Shown piece by piece: positions 43,397 to 53,156 of a stretch of DNA of 59,058 nucleotides. The notes beneath the pieces are model-generated. The model searched no databases, had not been told where the DNA came from, and saw only the letters and a list, made by a program, of their open reading frames with translations. This DNA comes from Lysobacteraceae bacterium. GTDB taxonomy: Bacteria > Pseudomonadota > Gammaproteobacteria > Xanthomonadales > BQJN01. The DNA lies in contig BQJN01000013.1 of NCBI GenBank assembly GCA_021604725.1, positions 1 to 59,058 of the forward strand, given 5' to 3'. The translations under genes were made by a program, and so were the position numbers. The number at the start of each line of letters is the position of its first letter. Within the stretch, counting starts at the first letter, position 1.

Positions 43397-45259
43397 ATGC
43401 CCAAGCGGACCAGGCCAAAGCCTGAGTACCATACCAAGACCAAACCAAGAATGGCTGGTCGAAGAATTGGCGCGCTGGCTTCCATCTTTATTGGCATCAT
43501 TGTTCTTGAGCTAATCGTGGCCATTACTTCGATGCGGGTATTGGGCGGGATTCGCGCCTATATCGGCGGTGAGAGCCTGTGGGCGAAGAGTCAAAAAGCT
43601 GCCGTAACCGAGTTGCACGCCTACATTATCGAGCGGGACCCCATTCACTTTCAGAACTTCCGAGATTTGCTTGAAGTCAACCTCGGGGACATGCGGGCAA
43701 GGCAAGCCTTGGATCAGCCCACGCCGGACGTAGAATTGGGCCGCGCGGGGCTGCTCGCTGGCCGCAACCACCCGCAGGATATCGACATGATGATTGCGTT
43801 GTTCATCCATCTGGGAGAACTGGATGCAATGCGAGAAGCGATTGATATCTGGTCCGAAGCAGACCAGGCCATCATGCAGTTGGTCCAGGTAGGTGATCAG
43901 TTGCATCGGCAGTTGCAGCAGGAACCAACACCGGAGCAGCTGTCGGATATCCTGCGTCAACTACAAGCCGTCGATCAACAGTTGACCGAACATGAAGAGG
44001 CATTTTCCAGTGTCCTGGGTGAGTTGGCACGTGAAGTTGAATCAATGGCGATCCTCATTCTCATCATTGCCGTGGTGCTGCTGGGTTTCAGTGCGATATT
44101 TGCTGCCCTGTGGACCTATCGGTTTTTACTTAGAACCTTCGAGCAACGCGCACAAATCGAACGTTCTTTGCAGGGGCAACAACGCCTGGAGTCTCTCGGG
44201 CGAATGGCCGGCGGTGTGGCTCACGACTTTAACAACTTGATGACTGCAGTGCTGGGGTTTACCGAACTGATCCAAGACAAGGTCGGACCGAACTCTGCCA
44301 TTGAGTCGGAACTTGGCGAAATCGAGCATGCCGGTAAGCGGGCGACCGAATTGACGCAAAAGCTACTGGCTTTCAGCCGCAAGCAATTTGTGCGTTCTGA
44401 AGTTGTGGACATGAACCAATTGGTCACCGATGCCATGAAGATGTTGGGACCAGTAATCGGGGAAAATATAGAAACCAAATGTGAGCTGCACCCGGTGCCG
44501 CTACCCGTCCTCGGCGAAGCCAGTCAACTCGAGCAGGTCCTGGTCAATCTTATGTTGAACGCCAGAGACGCCATGCCTGATGGTGGACTATTGCGACTGG
44601 AAACCACTCACCAACACGACGGTGATGGGCATGAAGTAGCGACCACAACCGTCGATGACACCGGGACCGGTATGGACGAAAAAACAAGAGCGCATGCCTT
44701 TGAGCCGTTCTTCACCACCAAGCCCAGAGGTAAGGGCGTGGGTTTGGGCCTTTCCACCGCCTACGGCGTCATTCACCAGCTTGGTGGCACCATTCGCATT
44801 GTCGACAAAGCCTCACCAGGGTGCCGAGTGGTGATGTCATTGCCATTGAGCCAGACCCCAGCCAAATCACGCAGTGAACAGGCCAGCGGTCAACCCCAGC
44901 CTGGTCAGGGCGAATCGATCATTGTGGTCGAAGATAACCCAGCCGTCCTGAAGTTCTCGACCCAGGTCCTGACCGAAGCCGGTTACCAGGTGTGTGGGGC
45001 CCGGTCTGCCGAACAGGCGTTGACTATGGGGGCATTTGACTTGCTCGTAACCGACTTGGTACTGCCAGGTCTCAACGGCCACAAGTTGGCCGAGCATATG
45101 TGCCGGACCACACCCGAGTTGAAGGTTCTGTACATCTCCGGATACCCGGCAGATACACTCAAGGTTCTTGGCATGCCGAAAGCGGCACCCACTGTGTTGC
45201 GAAAACCTTTCTCTGGGTCGGCGTTGTTGACGGCGGTGCAATCACAATTGAAGGCCTGA
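43397..45259 (+). CDS. Membrane hybrid histidine kinase with C-terminal receiver
   Basis: A 620-residue kinase: basic N-terminal tail, membrane helix 1 (about 24-44), an all-helical periplasmic sensor (about 50-215), membrane helix 2 (about 222-245), a HisKA domain with the phosphoacceptor His276 in GGVAHDFNNLMTAVLG, an ATPase domain (VLVNLMLNARDAM, DDTGTGMD, EPFFTTKPRGKGVGLGL) and a receiver (about 505-618) with Asp553 in LVTDLVLPG. It ends in the receiver with no output domain. The ATG at 43397 has GGAG upstream; a GTG at 43373 is possible. It may sense a signal for the kynurenine genes, but nothing shows that. It ends 7 bases from the convergent subtilase. Confidence 0.9.
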   Translation: MPKRTRPKPEYHTKTKPRMAGRRIGALASIFIGIIVLELIVAITSMRVLGGIRAYIGGESLWAKSQKAAVTELHAYIIERDPIHFQNFRDLLEVNLGDMRARQALDQPTPDVELGRAGLLAGRNHPQDIDMMIALFIHLGELDAMREAIDIWSEADQAIMQLVQVGDQLHRQLQQEPTPEQLSDILRQLQAVDQQLTEHEEAFSSVLGELAREVESMAILILIIAVVLLGFSAIFAALWTYRFLLRTFEQRAQIERSLQGQQRLESLGRMAGGVAHDFNNLMTAVLGFTELIQDKVGPNSAIESELGEIEHAGKRATELTQKLLAFSRKQFVRSEVVDMNQLVTDAMKMLGPVIGENIETKCELHPVPLPVLGEASQLEQVLVNLMLNARDAMPDGGLLRLETTHQHDGDGHEVATTTVDDTGTGMDEKTRAHAFEPFFTTKPRGKGVGLGLSTAYGVIHQLGGTIRIVDKASPGCRVVMSLPLSQTPAKSRSEQASGQPQPGQGESIIVVEDNPAVLKFSTQVLTEAGYQVCGARSAEQALTMGAFDLLVTDLVLPGLNGHKLAEHMCRTTPELKVLYISGYPADTLKVLGMPKAAPTVLRKPFSGSALLTAVQSQLKA

Positions 45260-45266
45260 AGGCGTG

Positions 45267-48200
45267 TCAGTTGCAGCTGACCGGCGGACTCAACTGCTGT
45301 AAGGCACTTTGTTCCGACCAGTCCCCTTGCAGCGGCAACGGCAAACTGATGTCCATGTCGAGGGTAAGTTGGTCGAGATTCCTGGTGATTTGTCCGGCCG
45401 CCACACGTGATGGCTCGAAGGGCTGACATTGTGGACAAGGACCGAACAGAGCCAGGGCGTCGATCTGATCATCAACACCATTGTTGCCACCATGCACCCA
45501 CACCGGAACGCCAAACTGATCGAAGATGTACGCAATCACGCCCTGCCCACCCGGTACTGAGAACACGGACATTCCAGTCAACAATGCCGAGTACACGCCA
45601 CTGGGATTGCTATTGCCCGCCGTGCACTGATAGTCCGTAGCCAGCGGTACAATGGCCTGACTGGAGGCCTGTCCCATTAGATGCCAAGACAGCACCGCAC
45701 TATCCTCTGCCTCGAAGGTGACGATAATCGTGCCAACTTCAGCAGCCAGTTTGCGTTGCCCATCGAAGGTAAACCTCAGCAGCTTGGCCGAGAAAACCGC
45801 ACCCTCTGGAACCGGCGCATCGGCGAGGTACCAAACCGGGTTCATTTGCTCATCCCAGGCAAACCAGCCAATGAAAAGGCGACCATTGAGCACAATCATA
45901 TCCAGACCATCAAAGCCAGCGGGATTGCTCCAGGCGGAGTAGACAAAGTCGGGCACGGCTGCGGTCTGCTGCAACGTCACCTTGATGCCGAAGCTGGTTT
46001 CCTGGTCGCTTTCGCGATTGACCGGAGCGATGTACCACCGGCCAGGAGTGAGCTCGGTGCCCTGAACGCGCAAGACGGGATTGTTGCCGGCATTTGTAAC
46101 CGCGTGCGTTGCTCCGGAGATGCCTCCAGGCATGACCTCAATATCTGGCGTCTGATGATTGGCGTCGACCCCCACTGCAAACAGGTCGACCTGACCATCA
46201 CTGCCGCTGACTCTGGCAGTCAATTTGCTGGTTCCAGGTGGTACGTCAATGAACAAGCGTCCATGGCCTTCTTGACTGGCCAGTGTGAGTTGGCTCGTTT
46301 GCCCATCGACCAGTGGATAAGCGGGCTGGCTGGAAAGATCGGGTTCCAGTTCAGTGCCGCCTGCAGTCGACACCTCCCTATCGAAAATCAACGGCACCAC
46401 CGCGAATTGGCCAGGCGCATCATCATGCGCCGACATCCGCAACGCGCTAAGCCAGGTCTCACCGGACTGCATCTCCCCAGCTTCGTAAGCGACATCGACG
46501 ACAAAGGGCTGCCCAGCCGCCACCTTACCTGGCCCCGCAACCATCAGCGGAACGCCATCTGATGTATCGCCAGCCACACCAAAGGTCATTTCGATAAGGT
46601 CATTGCCCGTGATTGAGCCCCAGTTTTGTACCAGGATCCACCAATTGCCGGGGTCGGTTCCGACAGCACAACTTTCACGAGCATTGGGACTGGTCGACTC
46701 GCAAACCAACTCCGCGCGAGAGGGCAAACCATCCTCATCGCTATCTCGACCTACAAAGATATCGATGTCAGCGCCGTTCAGCGCGTTGGCTTCAACCACC
46801 AACACCGAATCAGTGTTGACCACCGATACGATCGTCACGTCATTGCCAACATCAAAGCTGTCAAACGAATCAAAAGGTGTGGGATCCTGACCCAGTCTAA
46901 AATCCCGAACGGTTGCTGGTGTAAGTGGCGGTCCGGAGAAGCTAGCCTGGTTCAGTGGTGCCAACCCTTCAAACTGCAGAGATGCCCTACCGCGGTTACT
47001 GGCATCCGCGCTGAGCTCGAAGCGTTCAGGTACCGGGCCTGCAGGCGCAAACACGTTGACCGTCAATTTCACATCTTCGGCCAATCGCGGCGTGTCCGTA
47101 TTGCGAAGCCAGACGTTGGCATAGACCCAATCGCCAATCACACGGCCATCACTAACGTCTACTTCGATGGTCAGTTGCCTGGCTCCGTTGGCGCCAACCT
47201 GGAAACTGCTTGGGGTGACGTTGATTTGGAGACCGTCAGGCCCCTCAACGTCGACTTGCCATTGACTGGCACCGACTGAGCTGCGCACCGTACGTGTGAA
47301 GGTACAGGTCTGGAAACAATCTTCGTTAACCATTCCGGACAGATTCAATGCCCCCGGTTGGCCTCCAACTTGCGGATCGGCCGCGACGAAATCGGCTTTG
47401 GTGGTCCGCAGGTACAACCCGGCCTCAATCGCGCGATCGACCTGGATCCGCCCTGCACCAGAGTCATAGGCTTGTGCCTGCCGTCCGGCGGCAGTCACGC
47501 CATCGGTCACCGCGGTCATCTCCAGCGCGGCCTGGACCTGGTCGACGGTCCACTCTGGGTGCGCGGCACGAATCAATGCGGCCGCACCGGCAATGTGGGG
47601 CGTCGCCATCGAGGTGCCACTTTTGAATGTAAAGTCACTACCTGATAGGTCGGCGGCAAGAATACTGCTGCCGGGGGCGCCGATGTTGGGTTTCATTAAT
47701 TCGGGAATGAAAACACCAGGGCCTCGAGAGCTTGAAGAACTTACCCGATCTGCATAACTGGCATCGAAGTCGGCAAACTGGCCATTGATCGTGGCCATGT
47801 GGCCGTCGCCTTCGGCCAGCCACGCGCGTAGCGTTTCGCCATCATCAAAGGTAATGTGAGTGCCTGGCAAGAAGTGGTCGTCCACGACGATGCTATCGCC
47901 TTCCGCCGCACTGTTGGCCAACACATAACCGCCAGCACCTGCCTGTAACACATTGAAGCCCTTGGTGACGCGCGCATAGATCCCTCGATCGCAGACCACA
48001 ATCTGGCCATTGAAGGTATTGGCAGCAAATGGGTTGCTCGCACCCGACGGTGGAAAATCGACATCCGAGCCGATACCGCATAAAGGAAAGCCAAAGTCAG
48101 CTGCATGCACGATTGGCGCTGGTCCATAGGACGCAGTTTGACCGACCCCATTGATGTTCTCCAGATCGCCCTGATTGCTTTGCAGATCCGTAAGTGGGTT

Positions 48201-49313
48201 GGCGAACACCCGGTCGTGGCTCAAGTTCGCCGCTGCAACCACCCAAGGCGCATTTGCTGGCGATAAAATGGTGCCAGGTCCAGGACCTTCATTTCCCGCT
48301 GCGACGACCGTCAACACACCGGCCTGCCGCAAGTTCAGTAGGATCTCGGCATCGTCCAGCACGCTGGCCTGGCGTATTCCGGACCACGGATCACGTTCAT
48401 CCCCACCAATGGAGTAGTTGATGACATCTACATTGTCCGCCAGGGCTTGATCAAGCGCCGCCACCAACGCGGTGAATGGGCATGTGGTGCCATCATCACC
48501 AGGCTCGCACGCTTTGTACGAGATGATGTTGGCATGCGGCGCAACACCGGAGACATCGGCCTGCAGGGTTGAGGTGTTTCCAGCAATGGTTGCATTCAGA
48601 AAGTTGCCAGCAGCCGTGGCCGCAACATGGCTGCCGTGACCGTCGGTATCGGCGCCCATGGACCCCTCGGAGCTGAAATCGTAGACACCAATCAACTTGT
48701 CATTGCAGCTCACCTGAGGCGTTGAGCATAGGCCGAATTGCCGGCCTCGGGGGTTGCTGTGGTCGTAGCCATCACCACCAATGTCGGCAAATGACGGGTG
48801 CAAGAAGTTGATGCCGGAGTCGATGACGCCGATGACAATGCCTTCTCCATGGTTTCCAGTTTCTGACCAGATTGCCGGCGCTCCAATCCAGGCTGGACCA
48901 GCATCGGTGAGCAAGTCAAAGTGTCGGTCCGGAACAAGGCCAATCACGCCTGTGGTCGAGCGCATTTGTTTGGCTTGCTGATGGCTGAGCTCTGCAGCAA
49001 ATCCGAATACGGCATAGCGATACTGATGCACTACGGAAGCTGTTGATTTGCTTGATCTTTGAAAGTCCGCCAACAGCTGAGACACCTGGTCATCCATAGC
49101 CTGCTTTCTGCGCTGGGCGGTTGCCGACTTGAAATCGTTTGGCGCCGTATTGGCATCAAACAAAGGCGCGCCGTCCAACAAAACGATGTATCGACCCGTG
49201 GGCGAATGCAGAGGGTCAGTGGCCAGCTCCGCCGTGGCAGTGCGCGCCAACAACAGGCACGGAACCGCCAGCATCAGCGCCGCAATCAAAATACTTGTTA
49301 GAGATCGTGTCAT
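45267..49313 (-). CDS. Large secreted subtilisin-like serine protease (S8) with PA domain
   Basis: A secreted peptidase of about 1,348 residues: signal peptide (about 1-28), inhibitor-I9-type propeptide (about 35-135) and S8 domain. The triad is Asp165 in GVIDSGIN, His226 in DTDGHGSHVA and Ser568 in FKSGTSMATPHIAGAAALI, with a PA (protease-associated) insert (about 360-490) between His and Ser. The C-terminal 700 residues are beta-rich domains, ending in two copies of a W-rich module (YSAWSNPAGFDGLDMI; VYSALLTGMSVFSVPGGQG) seen in secreted gammaproteobacterial proteins. The ATG at 49313 (a TTG at 49322 is in frame) lies right after the gor stop, so export enzyme and reductase genes may share a transcript. 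Confidence 0.9.
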   Translation of the reverse strand: MTRSLTSILIAALMLAVPCLLLARTATAELATDPLHSPTGRYIVLLDGAPLFDANTAPNDFKSATAQRRKQAMDDQVSQLLADFQRSSKSTASVVHQYRYAVFGFAAELSHQQAKQMRSTTGVIGLVPDRHFDLLTDAGPAWIGAPAIWSETGNHGEGIVIGVIDSGINFLHPSFADIGGDGYDHSNPRGRQFGLCSTPQVSCNDKLIGVYDFSSEGSMGADTDGHGSHVAATAAGNFLNATIAGNTSTLQADVSGVAPHANIISYKACEPGDDGTTCPFTALVAALDQALADNVDVINYSIGGDERDPWSGIRQASVLDDAEILLNLRQAGVLTVVAAGNEGPGPGTILSPANAPWVVAAANLSHDRVFANPLTDLQSNQGDLENINGVGQTASYGPAPIVHAADFGFPLCGIGSDVDFPPSGASNPFAANTFNGQIVVCDRGIYARVTKGFNVLQAGAGGYVLANSAAEGDSIVVDDHFLPGTHITFDDGETLRAWLAEGDGHMATINGQFADFDASYADRVSSSSSRGPGVFIPELMKPNIGAPGSSILAADLSGSDFTFKSGTSMATPHIAGAAALIRAAHPEWTVDQVQAALEMTAVTDGVTAAGRQAQAYDSGAGRIQVDRAIEAGLYLRTTKADFVAADPQVGGQPGALNLSGMVNEDCFQTCTFTRTVRSSVGASQWQVDVEGPDGLQINVTPSSFQVGANGARQLTIEVDVSDGRVIGDWVYANVWLRNTDTPRLAEDVKLTVNVFAPAGPVPERFELSADASNRGRASLQFEGLAPLNQASFSGPPLTPATVRDFRLGQDPTPFDSFDSFDVGNDVTIVSVVNTDSVLVVEANALNGADIDIFVGRDSDEDGLPSRAELVCESTSPNARESCAVGTDPGNWWILVQNWGSITGNDLIEMTFGVAGDTSDGVPLMVAGPGKVAAGQPFVVDVAYEAGEMQSGETWLSALRMSAHDDAPGQFAVVPLIFDREVSTAGGTELEPDLSSQPAYPLVDGQTSQLTLASQEGHGRLFIDVPPGTSKLTARVSGSDGQVDLFAVGVDANHQTPDIEVMPGGISGATHAVTNAGNNPVLRVQGTELTPGRWYIAPVNRESDQETSFGIKVTLQQTAAVPDFVYSAWSNPAGFDGLDMIVLNGRLFIGWFAWDEQMNPVWYLADAPVPEGAVFSAKLLRFTFDGQRKLAAEVGTIIVTFEAEDSAVLSWHLMGQASSQAIVPLATDYQCTAGNSNPSGVYSALLTGMSVFSVPGGQGVIAYIFDQFGVPVWVHGGNNGVDDQIDALALFGPCPQCQPFEPSRVAAGQITRNLDQLTLDMDISLPLPLQGDWSEQSALQQLSPPVSCN

Positions 49314-49318
49314 CGTGC

Positions 49319-50668
49319 TCAATCTGCTTGCCTCATGGTGACAAATTCTTCAGCAGCCGTTGGGTGAATACCTATGGTTGCATCGAACTGCGCCTTGGTG
49401 GCACCACACCGTAACGCAATGGCGATGCCCTGAATGATCTCGGGAGCATACGCCCCCATCATGTGGGCCCCCAGCACCAGATCATTGGAATCATCGACAA
49501 CCAGCTTCATAAACGTCTTCTCGCCGCGACCGGACAGGGTGTGTTTCAACGGGCGAAAGTGAGAACTAAACGTCTTCACAGCATACCCCTGCTGCCGTGC
49601 CTCGTCTTCGCTTAACCCGACCACCGCGACCGGTGGTTGACTAAATACGGCGGACGGCACTAAATGGTGCTCTACTGGACGATCCATGCCACCAAAACAG
49701 GTATCCGCGAACGCATGTCCCTCAGCTATAGCTACCGGTGTCAGGTTGATTCGATCTGTCACATCACCGACCGCATAGATTGAATCGACCGATGTGCGCG
49801 AGTAGTGATCGACCTTGATCACACCACTGGCCGTTGTCGCAACGCCAACCTGATGCAAATTCAGGTCCTTGACGTTGGGCATTCGGCCGGTGGCAAACAG
49901 GATTTGATCGGCCTCGATTCTGTCGCCTGTTGTGGTTTCGACGGCGACACCGCGGGCGCACTTCGATACGGATGCAGCGTTGGTCTGCAATCGAACATCT
50001 ATGCCATTAGCAACGAGTTCAGCGGCCAGTGCATTTCGAACTTGATGATCGAAACCGCGCAAAACCTGCTCTCCTCGATAGAGCAGCGTCACCGCCGAGC
50101 CCATTGCCGCAAAAATACCGGCGAACTCAACAGCGATGTAGCCACCGCCCACGATCACTATCGATTCTGGCAAGGCGGGAAGGTCCAGCGCTTCATTTGA
50201 ACTGATGCCAAGTTCAGCGCCTGGAATAGGCGGCGGCTGCGGCCAGCCGCCCACCGCGATCAATATTTTGTCCGCCGACAGCTGTTCACCGTTTACCGAC
50301 ACTGTGTGTTCATCGAGCAGGCGTCCGAACCCGGCTTTCAATTCGACACCAGCACTTTTCAGCAATCCGTGATAGATGCCCTCCAGTCGATCCAACTCTC
50401 TGTTCTTGTTGGCGATTAGCGTCGGCCAATCGAACTTTACCGACGATATCTCCCAGCCAAAGCCGCGTGCACCTTCCAGTTCGTGGGCAACCTCCGCACC
50501 ATAGACCAGCAACTTCTTGGGCACGCAGCCACGCATGACACAGGTTCCCCCGAGACGACTCGCTTCGCACAATCCGACGCGTGCGCCATGAGAAGCAGCG
50601 ATGCGTGCCGCGCGCACGCCGCCGGAACCGCCGCCTATTACAAACAAATCGTAGTCATACATTGCCAT
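49319..50668 (-). CDS. gor: Glutathione-disulfide reductase
   Basis: Gor reduces glutathione disulfide with NADPH, keeping the cytoplasm reduced. The protein has FAD motif FVIGGGSGGVRAARI, the redox Cys pair in LGGTCVMRGCVPKKL (Cys43 and Cys48), the second nucleotide site IVGGGYIAVEFAG, and the C-terminal IGIHPTAAEEFVTMR, whose HPTxxEE motif is diagnostic for the family. The start is the ATG at 50668 with GGAAA upstream; an ATG two codons later is nearly as good, and the open frame before them is not protein-like. It is divergent from ccmA. Confidence 0.92.
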   Translation of the reverse strand: MAMYDYDLFVIGGGSGGVRAARIAASHGARVGLCEASRLGGTCVMRGCVPKKLLVYGAEVAHELEGARGFGWEISSVKFDWPTLIANKNRELDRLEGIYHGLLKSAGVELKAGFGRLLDEHTVSVNGEQLSADKILIAVGGWPQPPPIPGAELGISSNEALDLPALPESIVIVGGGYIAVEFAGIFAAMGSAVTLLYRGEQVLRGFDHQVRNALAAELVANGIDVRLQTNAASVSKCARGVAVETTTGDRIEADQILFATGRMPNVKDLNLHQVGVATTASGVIKVDHYSRTSVDSIYAVGDVTDRINLTPVAIAEGHAFADTCFGGMDRPVEHHLVPSAVFSQPPVAVVGLSEDEARQQGYAVKTFSSHFRPLKHTLSGRGEKTFMKLVVDDSNDLVLGAHMMGAYAPEIIQGIAIALRCGATKAQFDATIGIHPTAAEEFVTMRQAD

Positions 50669-50775
50669 TGTTTTCCATGTGGAGCTTGCTGCCATACCCG
50701 ACCCAAACACCAGACCGGCTTGGACAGCTCTGTATTGCGATAACATACCAAGCTGGCGACATGTTTGTAGATAGT

Positions 50776-50804
50776 TTGACTTCAATCAGACACAAGCATT
50801 GAAT
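50776..50804 (+). promoter_or_regulatory. Candidate sigma-70 promoter of the ccm operon
   Basis: TTGACT (50776-50781) is followed after exactly 17 bases by TTGAAT (50799-50804), giving 5 of 6 and 4 of 6 matches to the -35 and -10 consensus. This would start transcription near 50811, about 43 bases before ccmA. Confidence 0.45.
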
Positions 50805-50853
50805 CGTGCCGGCTGATCCCGCACCATGCGCGCAGCACAACCCCTGACTTCGG

Positions 50854-51483
50854 ATGACTTGCGCTTTGATAGAAGCCATTCAGATAGAACACGAACGAAA
50901 CGGCCTGCCGATCTACCAAGCGGTAAGTTTTCGTATTGAGGCCGGTCAGGCGCTGTTGATCGAGGGTGGAAACGGTGTCGGCAAAACCACGCTACTGCGA
51001 CAACTGGCAGGCATTTTACCGACCCGCAGCGGTCGGGTTTTGTTTGACGGCAGCGAACTTGACGAGCAATTGGCCAATGCGCGGAGTCAATTGCTCTACC
51101 TGGGTCATCGCCTCGGCATCACCGATGATTTGAGCTGCCAGGAAAACGCTCGCTTATGGCAGAAGTTGTGGGGGCGTCAGGCAAATCAGGACATTGTTCG
51201 AAGCCTGCAAAGTGTTGGTCTGATGGGCTATGAACAATCCCGCGCTGCGGATTTATCTGCAGGTCAACGCAAGCGCCTGGCACTATCTAGATTGCTGCTT
51301 TGTCCTGCTCGTCTGTGGTTGCTGGATGAACCCTATTCCAATCTTGATGCCGACGGCCTGGCGTTGGTCAATCGTATGTTGGCCAGCTATCTCGAGCGTG
51401 GCGGCGCAGCCATTCTGACCAGCCATGGCACTTTCGACCCCGGCCTTCGCGGTGTGCAGCGATTAGTGATGAGGGCTGCCTGA
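50854..51483 (+). CDS. ccmA: Heme exporter ATP-binding protein CcmA
   Basis: CcmA is the ATPase of the CcmABCD complex, which releases holo-CcmE so that heme can be attached to apocytochromes in the periplasm. The 209-residue protein has Walker A GGNGVGKT (38-45), signature LSAGQRKRLALSRLLL, Walker B LWLLDEPYSNLD and switch His in TSHG. It is first of nine ccm genes. Its TGA overlaps the ccmB ATG (TGATG). Confidence 0.94.
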   Translation: MTCALIEAIQIEHERNGLPIYQAVSFRIEAGQALLIEGGNGVGKTTLLRQLAGILPTRSGRVLFDGSELDEQLANARSQLLYLGHRLGITDDLSCQENARLWQKLWGRQANQDIVRSLQSVGLMGYEQSRAADLSAGQRKRLALSRLLLCPARLWLLDEPYSNLDADGLALVNRMLASYLERGGAAILTSHGTFDPGLRGVQRLVMRAA

Positions 51484-52169
51484 TGCGCGCTGGAAGTGCC
51501 CAGGTACTGATGGCAATGATCTGGCGAGATCTCCGCCTGGCCATGCGCCGTCGCGGTCAACTTGCGCACCCATTGCTGTTCTTGACGCTGATTACGGTCT
51601 TGTTTCCACTCGCGCTGGGGCCCGATCCGAAACAACTGGGGGCGATTGCCGTCGGCATCATTTGGGTTGGCGCGTTAGTTGCGGTGACGATGACTTTGAG
51701 CGATCTATACCGAAGTGATCGCGACGACGGTTGGTTGGAACAACTGATGGTTTCGGGCCACCCCATGGTGTTGGTCGCCATTGGCCGCTCATTCTCGCAC
51801 TGGCTGACCACTGGGTTGCCACTGCTGCTGCTAACACCACTGTTCGCCAGTTTCCTGAACATGCCCGAGCAACTGTTGTCGACATTACTCTTGAGCTTGC
51901 TGCTGGGAACCCCGACATTGAGTTTGATTGGTAATATCGTCGCCGCATTGACCGTCGGCATCGGTCGCAGCGGTTTTTTGGTCGGATTATTGGTATTGCC
52001 TTTATACGTACCGGTGTTGTTATTCGCCGCGGGCGCAGTCAATGCCCAAGCCGGGGGCCTGAGCCCGGATGCCCACTTGTTGATGCTGGCGGCAATTGCA
52101 ACACTGGCGGCGACGCTCACGCCCTGGGCCACGGCTGCCGCCTTGCGTACCAGCTTGAGCAGTAACTAA
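51483..52169 (+). CDS. ccmB: Heme exporter permease CcmB
   Basis: CcmB is the six-helix inner-membrane partner of CcmA. The 228-residue protein has the family opening MIWRDLRLAMRRRGQLAHPLLFL, TVLFPLALGPD, DRDDGWLEQL and GLLVLPLYVPVLLFAAGAV. The start overlaps the ccmA stop. Confidence 0.95.
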   Translation: MRAGSAQVLMAMIWRDLRLAMRRRGQLAHPLLFLTLITVLFPLALGPDPKQLGAIAVGIIWVGALVAVTMTLSDLYRSDRDDGWLEQLMVSGHPMVLVAIGRSFSHWLTTGLPLLLLTPLFASFLNMPEQLLSTLLLSLLLGTPTLSLIGNIVAALTVGIGRSGFLVGLLVLPLYVPVLLFAAGAVNAQAGGLSPDAHLLMLAAIATLAATLTPWATAAALRTSLSSN

Positions 52170-52197
52170 TCAGCGATAGTCTTGTGAAAACCGATTG

Positions 52198-52965
52198 ATG
52201 GCAAATAAGCAAAAAAAGAATCCGATAGTCCTGTTCATCCACAAGACAGGCTCGCCTGAGTATTTTTACAAGCTGTCCGGCCGCTTTCTACCCTGGTTGA
52301 TTGCGATCACCACCATTTTGACTGCCTGGGGCTTGTATCAAGCCCTGTACGTCGTCCCCCCCGACTATCAGCAAAGTGAGAGTTACCGGATATTGTTCAT
52401 CCACGTGCCATCCGCGTGGATGAGCATGTTTATCTATGCGGCGATGGCGGTGATGGCGTTTATCGCTCTGGTCTGGCGTATCAAGGTGGCCGAGATCTGC
52501 GCTATGGCCAGCGCGCCGATTGGCGCTGCCTTTACCTTCATCACGCTTTGCACAGGTGCCTTGTGGGGTAAACCGATGTGGGGTGCCTATTGGGTATGGG
52601 ATGCTCGCATGACCTCCGAGCTCGTTCTGCTGTTTATTTATCTTGGCATCATCGCCCTGTATCGCTCGATTGATGATCGCAGGGCAGCCGCCCGAGTGGC
52701 CTCCATCATGGCCCTGGTTGGCCTGGTCAACCTGCCCATCATTCACTATTCCGTGGAGTGGTGGACAACGCTACATCAAGGACAAACCATACGTCTGACC
52801 GGCCCATCATCGATCGATGCCAGCATGCTGCCGCCGCTGATCATCATGGCCGTAGCCACCAAGACCTACTTCATCGCCGCCATGCTGGCCAACGCTCGCA
52901 ACATGCTGATTGAGCAAGACCGCAACAAAAGCTGGGTTCGACGACTAATTGGTGATGCACCATGA
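52198..52965 (+). CDS. ccmC: Heme handling protein CcmC
   Basis: CcmC presents heme to CcmE. It is a 255-residue membrane protein with the tryptophan-rich WGxPMWGAYWVWDARMT loop (GKPMWGAYWVWDARMT), the conserved periplasmic heme-ligand His residues in FIHVPSAWMS and IHYSVEWWTTLHQG. The ATG at 52198 lies 28 bases after ccmB, preceded by a TTG. Confidence 0.95.
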   Translation: MANKQKKNPIVLFIHKTGSPEYFYKLSGRFLPWLIAITTILTAWGLYQALYVVPPDYQQSESYRILFIHVPSAWMSMFIYAAMAVMAFIALVWRIKVAEICAMASAPIGAAFTFITLCTGALWGKPMWGAYWVWDARMTSELVLLFIYLGIIALYRSIDDRRAAARVASIMALVGLVNLPIIHYSVEWWTTLHQGQTIRLTGPSSIDASMLPPLIIMAVATKTYFIAAMLANARNMLIEQDRNKSWVRRLIGDAP

Positions 52966-53156
52966 GTGACTTTCTGGCCATGGGCGGCTACGCCTTTTTC
53001 GTTTGGACCTCGTACGGGATTTTCCTGACCACACTTGTTCTGGGCCTGGTCCTCCCGGCTTTGCGCCGCCGCGCATTGATAAAAGAACTACGCCAGGCCT
53101 ATCGGCGCGCCGAAGCCCGCCGCAAGCCACCCCGCAATCAAGGAGCTGAACAGTGA
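52962..53156 (+). CDS. ccmD: CcmD small membrane protein
   Basis: A 64-residue single-pass membrane protein with MGGYAFFVWTSYGIFL, the family's N-terminal hallmark, and a basic cytoplasmic tail. CcmD is needed to release holo-CcmE from CcmABC. The ATG overlaps the ccmC stop by 4 bases; it in turn overlaps ccmE. Confidence 0.93.
   Translation: MSDFLAMGGYAFFVWTSYGIFLTTLVLGLVLPALRRRALIKELRQAYRRAEARRKPPRNQGAEQ

Noticed and set aside
45681-46562. Plus-strand frame of 293 codons across the subtilase C-terminal region
   Set aside because: Antisense shadow with an unlikely composition.
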